Shown here: positions 35,315 to 46,836 of the stretch, piece by piece
How the letters are laid out: each line of letters opens with the position of its first letter
Numbering within the stretch: the stretch's first letter is position 1
NCBI RefSeq assembly: GCF_006335145.1
Contig: NZ_VDMN01000002.1
Span: 496,001-560,000 of the forward strand
DNA from: Aliirhizobium smilacinae
Lineage (GTDB): Bacteria > Pseudomonadota > Alphaproteobacteria > Rhizobiales > Rhizobiaceae
Direction of reading: 5' to 3'
DNA length: 64,000 bases
Translations under genes and position numbers: made by a program
Notes under the pieces: generated by a model
The model's database searches: none
What the model was told of the DNA's origin: nothing
The model's input: only the letters and a program-made list of their open reading frames with translations

Positions 35315-36532
35315 TCAGTCTATCACGCTGACCTTGCCGTAATCCTCGTCGGAGACCTTCTCCATCCAGGTCACGACACTGCCGTTCTCGGCTTCGGCGA
35401 TGGCGAAATGCGTCATCGCTTCATCGGCGGAAGCGCCGTGCCAGTGCTTGAGGTGGGGCGGGATCCAGACGACATCACCGGGACCGACGGTTTCGACCGA
35501 TCCGCCCTCCTTTTGAACCCAGCCCTTGCCCGATACGATAAAGAGCGTCTGCCCGAGAGGATGGGTGTGCCATGCGGTGCGAGCGCCTGCGGTAAAGGAA
35601 ACGGTTGCGCCGCTGATCCGTGCCGGGTCTGTGCCCTTGTAGTGGCTGGAAACACTCACCTCTCCGGTGAAGTATGCGTCCGGCCCTGCCGCGGGGGTAC
35701 TGTTGGCGCGAGTGACCTGAAAGTCCATGTTTGCTCCTTGGGAAGTCGTTTGAGAAGGCGGTGTCTGTGTTGCGCCATTGCGGCTTTCGAATACCGCTTT
35801 CAGCACGGGGACAGCGGACATGGCACGCGGCCAGCCTGCATAAAATGCGACATGTGTTATCGCTTCGGACGCCTCGGAAGCGGTCAGGCCGTTGTCCATT
35901 GCCCGGTTTGCATGGAAGGGCAATTGCTCCGGCTGGCCGATTGCCACGAGCGCCACCATCGTGATCAGGCTGCGGTCGCGGGCCGAAATATCCGGCCGTT
36001 GCCAGAGATCGCCGAACAGCACGCGGTTGGTCAGGTCCGCAAGGGCGGGAGCCGTCGGCGCGATCGCCGTGTTGACCGTTGCCGTGCGGGCCTGTTCCGC
36101 AGCCGCTTCAAGTTCGATGCGGGCGGCGTCGCTGTTTCTCACCGGCGCAATCTTGCGTTCGTCGAAAACTCGACTGACTTCCTGTACAGCCGACATTGCG
36201 TTGGGCCAGCCGGAATAAAGCGCGAGCTGGGTGATCAGTTCGCCGATTTCCTCAGGCTTCACGCCATTATCGAGAGCACGCCGCACATGGCTGCCAATCT
36301 GTGCCGACTTTCCCGTCGAAACCAGAACCGATACCGTCACAAGGCTGCGGTCGCGAGGTTTGAGCTCTGACCGCTCCCAGACCTCACCGAAAAGAACGCT
36401 ATCGGTGAAATGGCCGAGCCCCGGCGCGACGTCATAGACTGCGGGCGGAGCAACGCGACGCCGTTCCTCCTGCGCCTCGACGCCTGTTGCGGCGAGCGTG
36501 GAGATGGCGATGCTGGCAGCAATGTTTTTCAT
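35315..36532 (-). CDS. Secreted CMD-CMD-cupin fusion protein
   Basis: A 405-residue three-domain protein with a short signal peptide ([20 protein letters not shown]). Two carboxymuconolactone-decarboxylase-like domains follow, about 35-125 ([34 protein letters not shown]) and 160-250 ([34 protein letters not shown]), both without a CxxC peroxidase motif. A C-terminal cupin, about 300-385, has the metal ligands H322/H324 in [12 protein letters not shown] and H363/H365 in [11 protein letters not shown]. The cupin resembles those annotated as (R)-mandelonitrile-lyase-like. An internal ATG (35728) has a near-perfect SD, so the cupin may also be made alone. Enzymatic role unknown; periplasmic by signal. 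Confidence 0.82.
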   Translation of the reverse strand: MKNIAASIAISTLAATGVEAQEERRRVAPPAVYDVAPGLGHFTDSVLFGEVWERSELKPRDRSLVTVSVLVSTGKSAQIGSHVRRALDNGVKPEEIGELITQLALYSGWPNAMSAVQEVSRVFDERKIAPVRNSDAARIELEAAAEQARTATVNTAIAPTAPALADLTNRVLFGDLWQRPDISARDRSLITMVALVAIGQPEQLPFHANRAMDNGLTASEASEAITHVAFYAGWPRAMSAVPVLKAVFESRNGATQTPPSQTTSQGANMDFQVTRANSTPAAGPDAYFTGEVSVSSHYKGTDPARISGATVSFTAGARTAWHTHPLGQTLFIVSGKGWVQKEGGSVETVGPGDVVWIPPHLKHWHGASADEAMTHFAIAEAENGSVVTWMEKVSDEDYGKVSVID

Positions 36533-36642
36533 CCGGATTTTCCTCTTTATACGGTGATCGCAGTTGACCCGCTATACAGATTGCCCCTGCTTCCAAATGG
36601 TCTGGAATTCCTGCAGGATTAGATGGCCGAAACCGATTGAGC

Positions 36643-36768
36643 CTATATGCCGAGTTCATGAATGAGCCGGCATGTCACGTCATGCGGGACCCCGATGAAA
36701 CCAATCTTGTCGCCCGGACGGGCGCAGCCGGGTGTGAATTCCGAGAAAGGCGTTTCAAGGTCGGTCAT
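36643..36768 (-). CDS. Possible 41-residue protein coupled to the efflux pump gene
   Basis: MTDLETPFSEFTPGCARPGD continues KIGFIGVPHDVTCRLIHELG and one Ile. ATG 36768 lies four bases beyond the MFS stop, with gagagga in the end of the MFS gene nine bases upstream, suggesting translational coupling. Two Cys, no membrane segment, and I recognise no family. It could be a genuine small protein or a decayed remnant of a larger gene. Confidence 0.35.
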   Translation of the reverse strand: MTDLETPFSEFTPGCARPGDKIGFIGVPHDVTCRLIHELGI

Positions 36769-36772
36769 GAAC

Positions 36773-38023
36773 TCATTCCTCTCTGGATTTGGATGAGGTC
36801 GAGATGACGAACCAGGCGCAGAGTGCGGAGCAGATCCCCATGACTGCGATGACCCAGCCCATTGGCCAGGGCGTGCCATCGGCAAGAGCGCCGACCAGTC
36901 CCGACCCGGCGATGCCGCTGCCGTATTGAATGGCTCCGACGAGGGCCGAGACGGAGCCGGCTTGGTCTGGATAATCGGCCATCGCGCCCGTGATCGAATT
37001 GGCGACGACAAAGCCGGTGACGGAAACGAAAGCCAGTAGCGGTAGGAAAAGCCCCCATAATCCGCCGAGATCGAAATATGAATTTATGGCGAGGACGATG
37101 CCCGAGATCATCGCCAAGAGTGTACCGGCTGCGAGAATACGATTCATGCCGAAGTGATGGACGAGCCGTGCATTGATCAGGTTGGTGATCACGATGCCGA
37201 TGATGCCGGCCCCGAAAAGCAGGCCGTAATATTCGGCAGGTACCTTATGGTAGGTGATGAAGGCGAAGGGGGTTCCGGCGATATAGGCATACATGCCCGA
37301 ATAGAAGAATGCTCCCGCACCGGCATAACCGATGATCTTTTTATGAGTGAGCAGGTCTGCATAACGTCGGAACGCGCTCATCAGCGGATCCGTGCGTCGT
37401 CGCTCGATTGGCAGAGTTTCCGGCAAGGTGAACAGGCCGGCAAGCGCCAGAAGCCCGAGCACCACCAGCGTCCAGAAGATCGCGCGCCACCCGGCGAAGG
37501 CTGCTATCTGACCACCAAGTATGGGACCCAGCAAGGGGGCGATCGCCATCACCGCGATCAGGGTTGAAAGCATCTGTGCGGCACGCGGCCCCTGATAGAG
37601 GTCACGCACGATGGCGCGGGAGAGAACCACGCCGGCACAGGCGCCGAGTGCCTGCAGGATGCGCCAGAGGATGATCTCCTCGACGCTTGTGGAGATCGCA
37701 CAGCCGATCGAACCGATAACGAACAGCACAAGGCCTATCGCGACCGGGATTTTGCGGCCGTATTTGTCGCTTAATGCTCCCCAGAAAAGCTGCCCAAGGC
37801 TGAAGCCGATCAGGAAGCCCGAGATCGTGAATTCCACGCTGCCTGCATCGGCATCGAGCTGATTTGCCATTTCCGGCATTGCGGGCAGATAGAAGTCGGT
37901 GGAGATGGACGCGAAACCCATGAGCGCGCTGAGAATGGCCAGGACATGCCAGCGTTGCGCGTGAGGTGTCGATGCGTCGTCGGCGATGCCGCCTGCCGAA
38001 CGCAGCTGGGCTTGGGATGGCAT
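36773..38023 (-). CDS. Bcr/CflA-type MFS drug efflux transporter
   Basis: A 416-residue major-facilitator antiporter with about twelve membrane helices. Motif A-like LFWGALSDKYGRKIPVAIGL after helix 2, the N-terminal STDFYLPAMPEMANQLDADA typical of Bcr/CflA, ILQALGACAGVVLSRAIVRD in helix 4 and LGPILGGQIAAFAGWRAIFW in helix 5 (motif C region). Expected to export drugs or small metabolites in exchange for protons. It is followed by a possible coupled short gene and lies apart from the sugar-acid operons. Confidence 0.9.
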   Translation of the reverse strand: MPSQAQLRSAGGIADDASTPHAQRWHVLAILSALMGFASISTDFYLPAMPEMANQLDADAGSVEFTISGFLIGFSLGQLFWGALSDKYGRKIPVAIGLVLFVIGSIGCAISTSVEEIILWRILQALGACAGVVLSRAIVRDLYQGPRAAQMLSTLIAVMAIAPLLGPILGGQIAAFAGWRAIFWTLVVLGLLALAGLFTLPETLPIERRRTDPLMSAFRRYADLLTHKKIIGYAGAGAFFYSGMYAYIAGTPFAFITYHKVPAEYYGLLFGAGIIGIVITNLINARLVHHFGMNRILAAGTLLAMISGIVLAINSYFDLGGLWGLFLPLLAFVSVTGFVVANSITGAMADYPDQAGSVSALVGAIQYGSGIAGSGLVGALADGTPWPMGWVIAVMGICSALCAWFVISTSSKSREE

Positions 38024-38111
38024 GATAGCGGGGGTGTCCTGTTACTTGATAAGCGCCAGCGCCCAGCAACAGCGTTTTGCTCTTGCCGGGACGCCAGATG
38101 ACGAAACGGTC

Positions 38112-39233
<1,122 letters not shown>

Positions 39234-39319
39234 TTATGCTTCAAATTCATTAATGCGCATGCTTGGCGATACTCTGCTCCGCTGAAGATGAACGCATTGA
39301 CGCGATAACTCCCGTGCGC

Positions 39320-40267
39320 CTATTCAGATATATCTCTTCCCAGCAGCCGATAGGCGCTGTCAGTATCGGTAATCACAGTGGTGGCGAGACCTGCGGCAAG
39401 GCATGCACCCAATATCTCGCTTTTGTGGGCACCGCCCGAGGCGATGATCCGCGTTGGAATTCGCCGGTAGTCCGCTATCGAAGGAGAAATAACCTGCCGG
39501 TTCAATGGGTGGTCGACCTCCTGGCCGCTTCTGTCGAGATATCGTCCAAGGAGATCACCCACGGCTCCGGCGGCGGTCAGTTCGGTAATATCCGTCGCGG
39601 TCGGCAGGCCATATCGAACTTGCAGCGATTCCGGCGAGACGTCCCCAACGCTGAGAATCGACACATCCACGCCCGTTGCCTCTCGAAGCAGGCTCTGGAA
39701 GACCGTTTGCGCGACGATCGTATCCCGAGAGGCCGGGTCGTCTGCATAGATCGGCGCCGCCAGATAGTGGCATTCCGCATTCATGACCTTCGCGAAACGT
39801 CGCACGATTTCGAACGTGTTGATCTCCGAGCCACGGGTCAAACCGCCCATCATCGAGCGAACCTTGACATCCGGCACGTTCGCCGGCGCCATGTGGTGGA
39901 CCGTCTCGCGCAATGTTGCGCCCCAGCCGACACCCAGCGATGCCGGTTCGCTCGCCTGTATCAGGCGCTCCAGAAACATTGCTGCAGCGCGACCGATCAC
40001 GGTCGCCATCTGTTTGTGATCCTCAGGCGTCGGAACGATGACCACGTCGGTCAGGCCAAATCTTTGGCGAAGCTCTGCTTCCAGCTCAACGTTTTCGGTC
40101 AGCGGAGAATTGAAGCTGATCCTGACGACGCCCTGATCGAGCGCTGCGGCCAGAAGTTCATTGACCTTGCGGCGTGTGAGCAGCATGCGCTCGGCGATCT
40201 GCGCCTGCGTCAATCCCTCTACGTGATAGAGCCACGAGGCTCTCACCATGAGCTGTTGATTGGACAC
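39320..40267 (-). CDS. SorC/DeoR-family sugar-binding transcriptional regulator
   Basis: A 315-residue regulator starting at GTG 40267, preceded by gggaggaggt; an alternative upstream TTG would place its start inside that SD. Helix-turn-helix at about 15-45 (GLTQAQIAERMLLTRRKVNE) and the SorC sugar-phosphate-binding domain (VIGRAAAMFLERLIQ, LGVGWGATLRETVHHM, VRSMMGGLTRG, IASGGAHKSEILGACLAAG). Members respond to phosphorylated sugars or polyols. Divergent from the transporter/phosphodiesterase operon at 40478, with a palindrome between, so it very probably controls that operon. A phosphorylated ligand is consistent with the phosphodiesterase encoded there. Confidence 0.9.
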   Translation of the reverse strand: MSNQQLMVRASWLYHVEGLTQAQIAERMLLTRRKVNELLAAALDQGVVRISFNSPLTENVELEAELRQRFGLTDVVIVPTPEDHKQMATVIGRAAAMFLERLIQASEPASLGVGWGATLRETVHHMAPANVPDVKVRSMMGGLTRGSEINTFEIVRRFAKVMNAECHYLAAPIYADDPASRDTIVAQTVFQSLLREATGVDVSILSVGDVSPESLQVRYGLPTATDITELTAAGAVGDLLGRYLDRSGQEVDHPLNRQVISPSIADYRRIPTRIIASGGAHKSEILGACLAAGLATTVITDTDSAYRLLGRDISE

Positions 40268-40279
40268 GTTACCTCCTCC

Positions 40280-40305
40280 CAAATGTCACATCAGCGTAAC
40301 ATTTG
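40280..40305. promoter_or_regulatory. Candidate SorC operator
   Basis: CAAATGTCAC (40280-40289) and GTAACATTTG (40296-40305) form 10-bp half-sites with one mismatch and a six-base spacer, 12 bp upstream of the regulator start in the divergent region. Size and spacing suit a dimeric or tetrameric HTH regulator; binding is inferred. Confidence 0.55.
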
Positions 40306-40477
40306 TAACCTAGAGCTACGCGAAGTCGGAGGGGCGGTAAAGCGGCTTTCATCAACCGCAACCTCCTGACGAAGTTTTGTCTGTCGATTTCCATGCGACG
40401 CCCGACGCCGAGGTCCTTCCGCCCGGCGAAGGCGTCCGCGCGCCCATATCGTTCATTTGGTTCAACAGGAGAGATTC

Positions 40478-42112
40478 ATGCTATCCATCAACCGTCGCCA
40501 TGCGCTGGGCCTGATGTCGGCCGCAGCCGGCACCATCGTTCTGCCGCGCATGTCGTTCAGCCAGGGCGCCCGCCCATCGATCACGATCGCGGTCCAGAAG
40601 ATCACCAACAACAATACTCTCGATGTCTGGAACGAACAGTCCAACGTCGGCGAGCGGGTGTTCTTCCCGAACCTCTGGGAAGGCCTGATCAACCGTGACT
40701 GGATGGGCAATCAGGGTCCGGTTCCGGGTCTTGCGACCGAATGGAAGCGCCTCGACGACAAGACGCTTGAACTGAAGCTGCGCCCAGGCGTCAAGTTCCA
40801 CAATGGCGACGAACTGACCGCCGAAGACGTGGCATTTTCCTTCTCCAAGGAGCGTGTGTTCGGTAACACCGAGCCGGTCGGCGGCAAAACGGTTTTCGAA
40901 GCCGACAACAAGCCGACCACCGTCAAGGAACTGCCGGCGATCGTTCCGGGCGTTGCCCGCCGCCTGTGGCCGGCGCTTACCGGTGTTGAAGTCGTCGACA
41001 AGCACACCGTTCGTTTCCACAACGCCACCCCGGACGTGACGCTTGAAGGCCGCCTCTATTCCTTCGGCAGCCAGATCACCAGCCGCCGTTCCTGGGACGA
41101 AGCCAAGAGCTACACCGACTGGGCACGCAAGCCGATCACCACCGGTCCTTATATGGTCGGCGAATACAAGCCGGACGTCTCGCTGACGCTGGTAGCCTTC
41201 GATGAATATTGGGGCGGCCGCCCGCCGCTGCAGCAGATCCGTTTCGTCGAGGTTCCGGAAGTCGCGTCGCGCGTCAACGGTCTTCTGTCGGGCGAATATG
41301 ACTTCGCCTGCGACCTGCCGCCGGACCAGATTGCCACGGTCAAGGCAGCTCCGGGCCTGGAAGTGCAGAGCTCGACGATCTGGAACCATCGTATCTCGAC
41401 CTTCAACACACAGAACCCGATTCTCGCCAATCCGCTGGTCCGCCGCGCCATGACCCACTCGATCGACCGCCAGGCGATCGTTGAAGCCCTGTGGGCCGGT
41501 CAGACCGTCGTTCCTGCCGGCCTGCAGTTCGAATCCTTCAAGACTTCGAACATGTATGTCGAAGGCTGGGCGGCACCGGAATTCAATCCGGATCTCGCCA
41601 AGAAGCTTCTCAAGGAAGCCAACTACAAGGGCGATGCGATCCCCTATCGCCTGCTCAACAACTACTACACCAACCAGACTGCCAATGCGCAGATCATGGT
41701 CGAGATGTGGAAGCAGGTTGGTCTTAACGTCGAGATCCAGATGAAGGAAAACTGGGCGCAGATCCACGATCCGGCAGGTGTCAAGGGCGTACGTGACTGG
41801 TCGGCATCGAACTCGATCAACGACCCGATCACACCGCTGGTCGTCCAGTTCGGCCCGAACGGCGAAGCGCAGCAGAAGAAGGACTGGACCAACGAAGAGA
41901 TGAACAAGCTCTCCGTTGTGATGGAGACCTCCACGGACCGTGATCTTCGCAAGAAGGCGATCACCCGCATGCTGGAAATCGCCGAGCGCGAAGACCCGGC
42001 CTATCAGGTCCTGCACCAGAATGCCGTCTTCACCGGCATGAAGAAGTCGCTGAAGTGGAAGGCCGCAGCTGCCTTCGCAATGGATTTCCGCAGCGGCAAC
42101 TGGAACGCCTGA
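40478..42112 (+). CDS. ABC substrate-binding protein, family 5, Tat-exported (acc-like operon)
   Basis: A 544-residue periplasmic receptor beginning MLSINRRHALGLMSAAAGTI, a twin-arginine signal; ATG 40478 has aggagag five bases upstream. Motifs: VPGLATEWKRLDDKTLELKL, RPGVKFHNGDELTAEDVAFS, NPLVRRAMTHSIDRQAIVEA, DFACDLPPDQIATVKAAPGL. By context (phosphodiesterase, sugar isomerase-like enzyme, SorC regulator) the ligand is likely a sugar- or glycerol-phosphodiester rather than a peptide, as for the agrocinopine receptor AccA, which belongs to the same receptor family (inference from operon composition). Confidence 0.9.
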   Translation: MLSINRRHALGLMSAAAGTIVLPRMSFSQGARPSITIAVQKITNNNTLDVWNEQSNVGERVFFPNLWEGLINRDWMGNQGPVPGLATEWKRLDDKTLELKLRPGVKFHNGDELTAEDVAFSFSKERVFGNTEPVGGKTVFEADNKPTTVKELPAIVPGVARRLWPALTGVEVVDKHTVRFHNATPDVTLEGRLYSFGSQITSRRSWDEAKSYTDWARKPITTGPYMVGEYKPDVSLTLVAFDEYWGGRPPLQQIRFVEVPEVASRVNGLLSGEYDFACDLPPDQIATVKAAPGLEVQSSTIWNHRISTFNTQNPILANPLVRRAMTHSIDRQAIVEALWAGQTVVPAGLQFESFKTSNMYVEGWAAPEFNPDLAKKLLKEANYKGDAIPYRLLNNYYTNQTANAQIMVEMWKQVGLNVEIQMKENWAQIHDPAGVKGVRDWSASNSINDPITPLVVQFGPNGEAQQKKDWTNEEMNKLSVVMETSTDRDLRKKAITRMLEIAEREDPAYQVLHQNAVFTGMKKSLKWKAAAAFAMDFRSGNWNA

Positions 42113-42126
42113 TCTTCGACATTTCG

Positions 42127-42151
42127 CGCCGGCCGCTCCCAGCGGCCGGCG
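42127..42151 (+). repeat. Intergenic hairpin after binding-protein gene
   Basis: Perfect 11-bp arms CGCCGGCCGCT / AGCGGCCGGCG, loop ccc, followed by tattctatt. It lies between the receptor and the first ATPase gene and could act as a leaky terminator. Confidence 0.7.
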
Positions 42152-42182
42152 TATTCTATTGCTGTAATGAAGGTACGCTTCG

Positions 42183-43189
42183 ATGATTTCCGACAACCTT
42201 GTGGAATTGCACGGCCTGACGGTCGCGTTCGACGGTGTGAAGGTGCTGCATGGCATTGATCTTACCGTTCGCCGTGGCGAGGCGATCGGCCTTGTCGGTG
42301 AATCCGGCTGCGGCAAGTCGGTCACATGGCTTGCGGCACTCGGGCTTTTGCCGGGCAAGGCGACGGTTGCCGGTTCGGTGCGCGTCGATGGGCAGGAAAT
42401 TCTCGGCGGGCCGCGCACGGTTCTCGAAAGTGTCCGCGGCAAGCGTATCGCGATGATCTTCCAGGACCCTTCCAGTTCGCTCAATCCGGTGATCTGCATC
42501 GGCCGTCAGATTACCGAGGCGCTAGTGATCCACCGCGCATTGACCGGCAAGGCGGCAAAAGCGGAAGCGCTCAGGTTGATGGACATGGTCGGTATTCCCG
42601 ATGCGCGCCGACGCTTCGACCTTTTTCCGCACGAGTTTTCCGGTGGCCAGTGCCAGCGTCTGATGATCGCCATGGCGCTTGCCGGCGAGCCCGACCTGCT
42701 GGTTGCCGATGAGCCGACGACCGCGCTTGACGCTACAATCCAGGCACAGATTCTTGATCTCCTGATCGAGCTTCGCAAGGAGACCGGCATGGCAACGATC
42801 TTCATCAGCCACGATCTCGGTGCCGTTTCCCAGGTCTGCGAACGCGCCTGCGTCATGTATGCGGGCCGCATCGTCGAGCAAGGCACGATCGCGGCTCTCT
42901 TCGACAATCCGCGGCATCCTTATACGCGCGGTCTGTTCGACGCCATTCCGCGTCTCGACGGTCCGCGTGAGCGGCTGATCCCTATTCCCGGCACCGTTCC
43001 CCATCCGCGCGATCTGCCGGAAGGCTGTGCTTTCTCTCCGCGCTGTTCGCATGCTGCAGCGGACTGTCGCAGCGGCCGGCCGAATCTCTCCGCAATGGAC
43101 GACGGCCGCCTTCTTTCGTGTTTCCACCCGGTCGGCCATCCCGCTGGTCTTATGCAAGCCGCCGAAAGCCGTATTCAGGAGGCCGTATC

Positions 43190-43193
<4 letters not shown>
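42183..43193 (+). CDS. Dpp/Opp-type ABC ATPase, DppD-like
   Basis: A 336-residue ATPase. Walker [10 protein letters not shown]-loop IFQDPSSSLNP, signature FSGGQCQRLMIAMA, Walker [20 protein letters not shown]-loop FISHDLGAVSQV, and the Cys cluster CAFSPRCSHAAADC in the C-terminal extension. The ABC signature starts F-S-G-G. It overlaps the next ATPase gene by four bases (GTGA). Confidence 0.92.
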
Positions 43194-44191
<998 letters not shown>

Positions 44192-44206
44192 GGAGCACCA
44201 ATAAAT

Positions 44207-45133
44207 ATGCTTCGTTTTGCTTCCATCCGCCTTCTTCGTGCAATGATCACCATCCTTGCCGTCCTGACCTTCGCCTTCGTGGTCCTGCGTATGTCGGGTG
44301 ATCCGGCGCAGGTCATGCTCGGCCCCGACGTGCCCCAGGAATCGGTTGACGCCTTCCGCAAGGCCTGGGGCCTCGATCAGCCGCTGTGGATCCAGTATCT
44401 CGCCTATATCAAGGCGATTTTCACCGGCGATTTCGGCGTCTCCATGCGCGACAAGGCTTCGGCCATGCAGCTCGTCATCGACCGAATTCCCGCCACTCTG
44501 CAGCTGACCATCCCGGCTCTGTTCCTGAAGGTCGTTATCGGCATTCCGGCCGGCGTCTATGCCGCGCTGCATCGCCAGAGTGCGGTGGATCGCGGTGTGA
44601 TCCTGGCGGCGATTTTCGGCTTCACCATTCCGTCTTTCGTCATGGGCCTGCTTCTGGTGCTGATCTTCTCGATCACGCTCGGCCTGTTGCCCTCCGGTGG
44701 GCAGGATACCTGGCAGCATGGCATTCTGCCGACGCTGACCATGAGTATCGGCGGCATCGGCATTCTCGCCCGCTTCTCCCGCAGCGCGATGATCGAGGTA
44801 ATGGGCCAGCCCTATATCCGAACCGCGTCCGCCAAGGGCATGGCGTGGCAGGATGTCGTCTGGCGCCATGCGCTGCCGAATGCGGCCGTGCCGATCGTCA
44901 CCATCGTCGGCTTCATGGTCGGTTCGCTGATTGCCGGTGCAGTCGTGGTGGAAACGATCTTCTCCTGGCCCGGCATCGGCCGCCTTCTGGTCGTCTCGGT
45001 GACCAATCGCGACCTCGCCGTCGTCCAGTGCATCCTGCTGATGATCGCCGCCACCATGGTCGTGTCGAACCTGATCGTCGACCTGCTCTATGGCTGGCTC
45101 GATCCGCGGCTTCGCGCCCACAGCGCCCATTAA
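44207..45133 (+). CDS. Dpp/Opp-type ABC permease, DppB-like
   Basis: A 308-residue permease: FASIRLLRAMITILAVLTFA, GDFGVSMRDKASAM, EAA loop YIRTASAKGMAWQDVVWRHA, VVVETIFSWPGIGRLLVVSV and end YGWLDPRLRAHSAH. Fifteen bases after the preceding ATPase stop. Confidence 0.92.
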   Translation: MLRFASIRLLRAMITILAVLTFAFVVLRMSGDPAQVMLGPDVPQESVDAFRKAWGLDQPLWIQYLAYIKAIFTGDFGVSMRDKASAMQLVIDRIPATLQLTIPALFLKVVIGIPAGVYAALHRQSAVDRGVILAAIFGFTIPSFVMGLLLVLIFSITLGLLPSGGQDTWQHGILPTLTMSIGGIGILARFSRSAMIEVMGQPYIRTASAKGMAWQDVVWRHALPNAAVPIVTIVGFMVGSLIAGAVVVETIFSWPGIGRLLVVSVTNRDLAVVQCILLMIAATMVVSNLIVDLLYGWLDPRLRAHSAH

Positions 45134-45145
45134 GGAGAGACGGAT

Positions 45146-46027
45146 ATGACAATCGTCGATACATCCCGTCAGCCTGCGTCCGAAATGCCTTTCGTTATCC
45201 GTTTCATCAAGCAGGTGCGCAGACTACCTTTCTCCGTCGGCTTCGGCATTGCCTGGCTTGCCGCCATGGTGTTCGTCGCCTTCTTCGCCGACCTGGTCCG
45301 TCCCTATGGCATCACCGCCATGGATCTGCGCGCGCGCCTCTCGCTGCCCGGCAATCCGGCGCATCTTCTGGGAACCGATGAACTCGGGCGTGACGTTCTC
45401 TCGCGGCTCGTCCAGTCGATCCGGGTTTCGCTTGCAATTGCTTTCGGCGCGACGATCATTTCGGCCGTCGTCGGCACGACGCTCGGCTTTCTGGCGGCAA
45501 AGTTTCGCGGCGCGGTCGAGCATTTCGTGCTGGTCCTTGCCGATTTCCAGGCGGCGCTGCCGTTCCTTATCATGTCGCTGGCGGTTCTCGCCTTTTTCGG
45601 CTCGTCCATGCCGCTTCTGATCGGCCTGATGGGTTTTTACGGCTGGGAGCGTTATGCCCGTATCGCTCGCGGTCTGGCGATCTCAGCGAGCGCGCAAGGG
45701 TATGCCGCGGCTGTCGTGCAGCTCGGCGCGACCCCGACGCGGGTCTACATGAAGCATATCCTGCCCAACGTCGCTTCGACGCTGATCGTATCGATGACGC
45801 TGACCTTCCCGGAAATCATCCTGATGGAAAGCGGGCTCTCCTTCCTCGGCCTCGGCGTACAGCCGCCCGAAAGCAGTCTCGGCAACATGGTCGGTTTCGG
45901 TCGCGAATATCTGACGCGTGCACCCTGGATCATGCTCGCCCCGGCCTTCGTCATCATGATGACCACGCTGTCGATCTCGCTGGTCGGAGACTGGCTGCGC
46001 GACAAGCTCGACCCGACACTTCGCTAA
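45146..46027 (+). CDS. Dpp/Opp-type ABC permease, DppC-like
   Basis: A 293-residue permease with HLLGTDELGRDVLSRLVQSI, EAA loop region QGYAAAVVQLGATPTRVYMK, LMESGLSFLGLGVQPPESSL and end LVGDWLRDKLDPTLR. aaggagaga precedes ATG 45146. Confidence 0.92.
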   Translation: MTIVDTSRQPASEMPFVIRFIKQVRRLPFSVGFGIAWLAAMVFVAFFADLVRPYGITAMDLRARLSLPGNPAHLLGTDELGRDVLSRLVQSIRVSLAIAFGATIISAVVGTTLGFLAAKFRGAVEHFVLVLADFQAALPFLIMSLAVLAFFGSSMPLLIGLMGFYGWERYARIARGLAISASAQGYAAAVVQLGATPTRVYMKHILPNVASTLIVSMTLTFPEIILMESGLSFLGLGVQPPESSLGNMVGFGREYLTRAPWIMLAPAFVIMMTTLSISLVGDWLRDKLDPTLR

Positions 46028-46057
46028 TCTGTCCTGTTTCGACCCAAGGAATTTCGC

Positions 46058-46822
46058 ATGACCCAAACGAAGATCACCGGCCACCGCGGCGCCCGTAATC
46101 TCTGGCCGGAAAACTCGCTGACCGGTTTTCGCAACGTGCTGGCGCTCGGCGTCGATGCGATCGAATTCGATGTGCACCTGACGGACGCAGGTGAACTGCT
46201 CGTCATCCATGACGCGACCTTGGAACGCACCACGGACAAAACCGGGCTGGTTCGCGAGCTGACACCGCAGTCCCGCACGCAGACGCATCTTGAAGGCACG
46301 GCTGATACGGTGCCGACGCTTGCCGAAGTGCTTGCCATTCTGGTCGATGCCGGCGAACGGCAGCTTCACGTCGAGATCAAGTCCGACGAGGCGAAACAGC
46401 CTTATCCCGGCATCACGGAGAAGGTTGTCGCCGAGATTGAACGTTTCGGTCTCGCGCATCGCTGCCATCTGACCTCTTTCGACGTGTCGGTATTGGAAGA
46501 ATGCCGTCGCGTGGCGCCGAAGGTCGAGCGTCTCGTGTCGGTAAATGCCGAATGGGCGGCAAAGCAGGGCGGGCTTGCGGCCTTTATCGACAATGTCGAC
46601 GGCCTCGTCGATATCGTCGCCATTCATCATGAACTGATGGCGGCTGAATGGGACCTCATCACCTCCAAACTGCCACTTGAACGCCTCTGCGTCTGGACCT
46701 TGAACGAAGAGGTGTTGATCGGGCCGTGGCTGGAACGCGGCATCGGTCACTTGACGTCCGACAGCCCTGACCTCGCGCTTAGCTTGCGTGGGAAAATTCA
46801 ATCGCAATCCGAACCTGCCTGA
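46058..46822 (+). CDS. Glycerophosphodiester phosphodiesterase-family enzyme
   Basis: A 254-residue cytoplasmic TIM-barrel phosphodiesterase (no signal peptide). Catalytic and metal residues of the GDPD family are intact: H9-R10 in ITGHRGARNLWPENS with E18, E36 and D38 in AIEFDVHLTD, and H51 in LLVIHDATLERTTD. It would hydrolyse a phosphodiester imported by the upstream Dpp-type transporter into an alcohol and a phosphorylated sugar or glycerol. In rhizobia GDPDs usually travel with the unrelated Ugp transporter, so this pairing is distinctive and parallels AccF of the agrocinopine operon. Followed 14 bases later by the isomerase-like gene. Confidence 0.9.
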   Translation: MTQTKITGHRGARNLWPENSLTGFRNVLALGVDAIEFDVHLTDAGELLVIHDATLERTTDKTGLVRELTPQSRTQTHLEGTADTVPTLAEVLAILVDAGERQLHVEIKSDEAKQPYPGITEKVVAEIERFGLAHRCHLTSFDVSVLEECRRVAPKVERLVSVNAEWAAKQGGLAAFIDNVDGLVDIVAIHHELMAAEWDLITSKLPLERLCVWTLNEEVLIGPWLERGIGHLTSDSPDLALSLRGKIQSQSEPA

Positions 46823-46836
46823 AGAGGAAGATCACC

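Noticed and set aside
40481..42499. Very long minus-strand frame opposite the SorC-operon receptor
   Set aside because: A GC-rich antisense shadow; the plus strand encodes a canonical family-5 receptor with signal peptide and ribosome site, and the start of a DppD-like ATPase.
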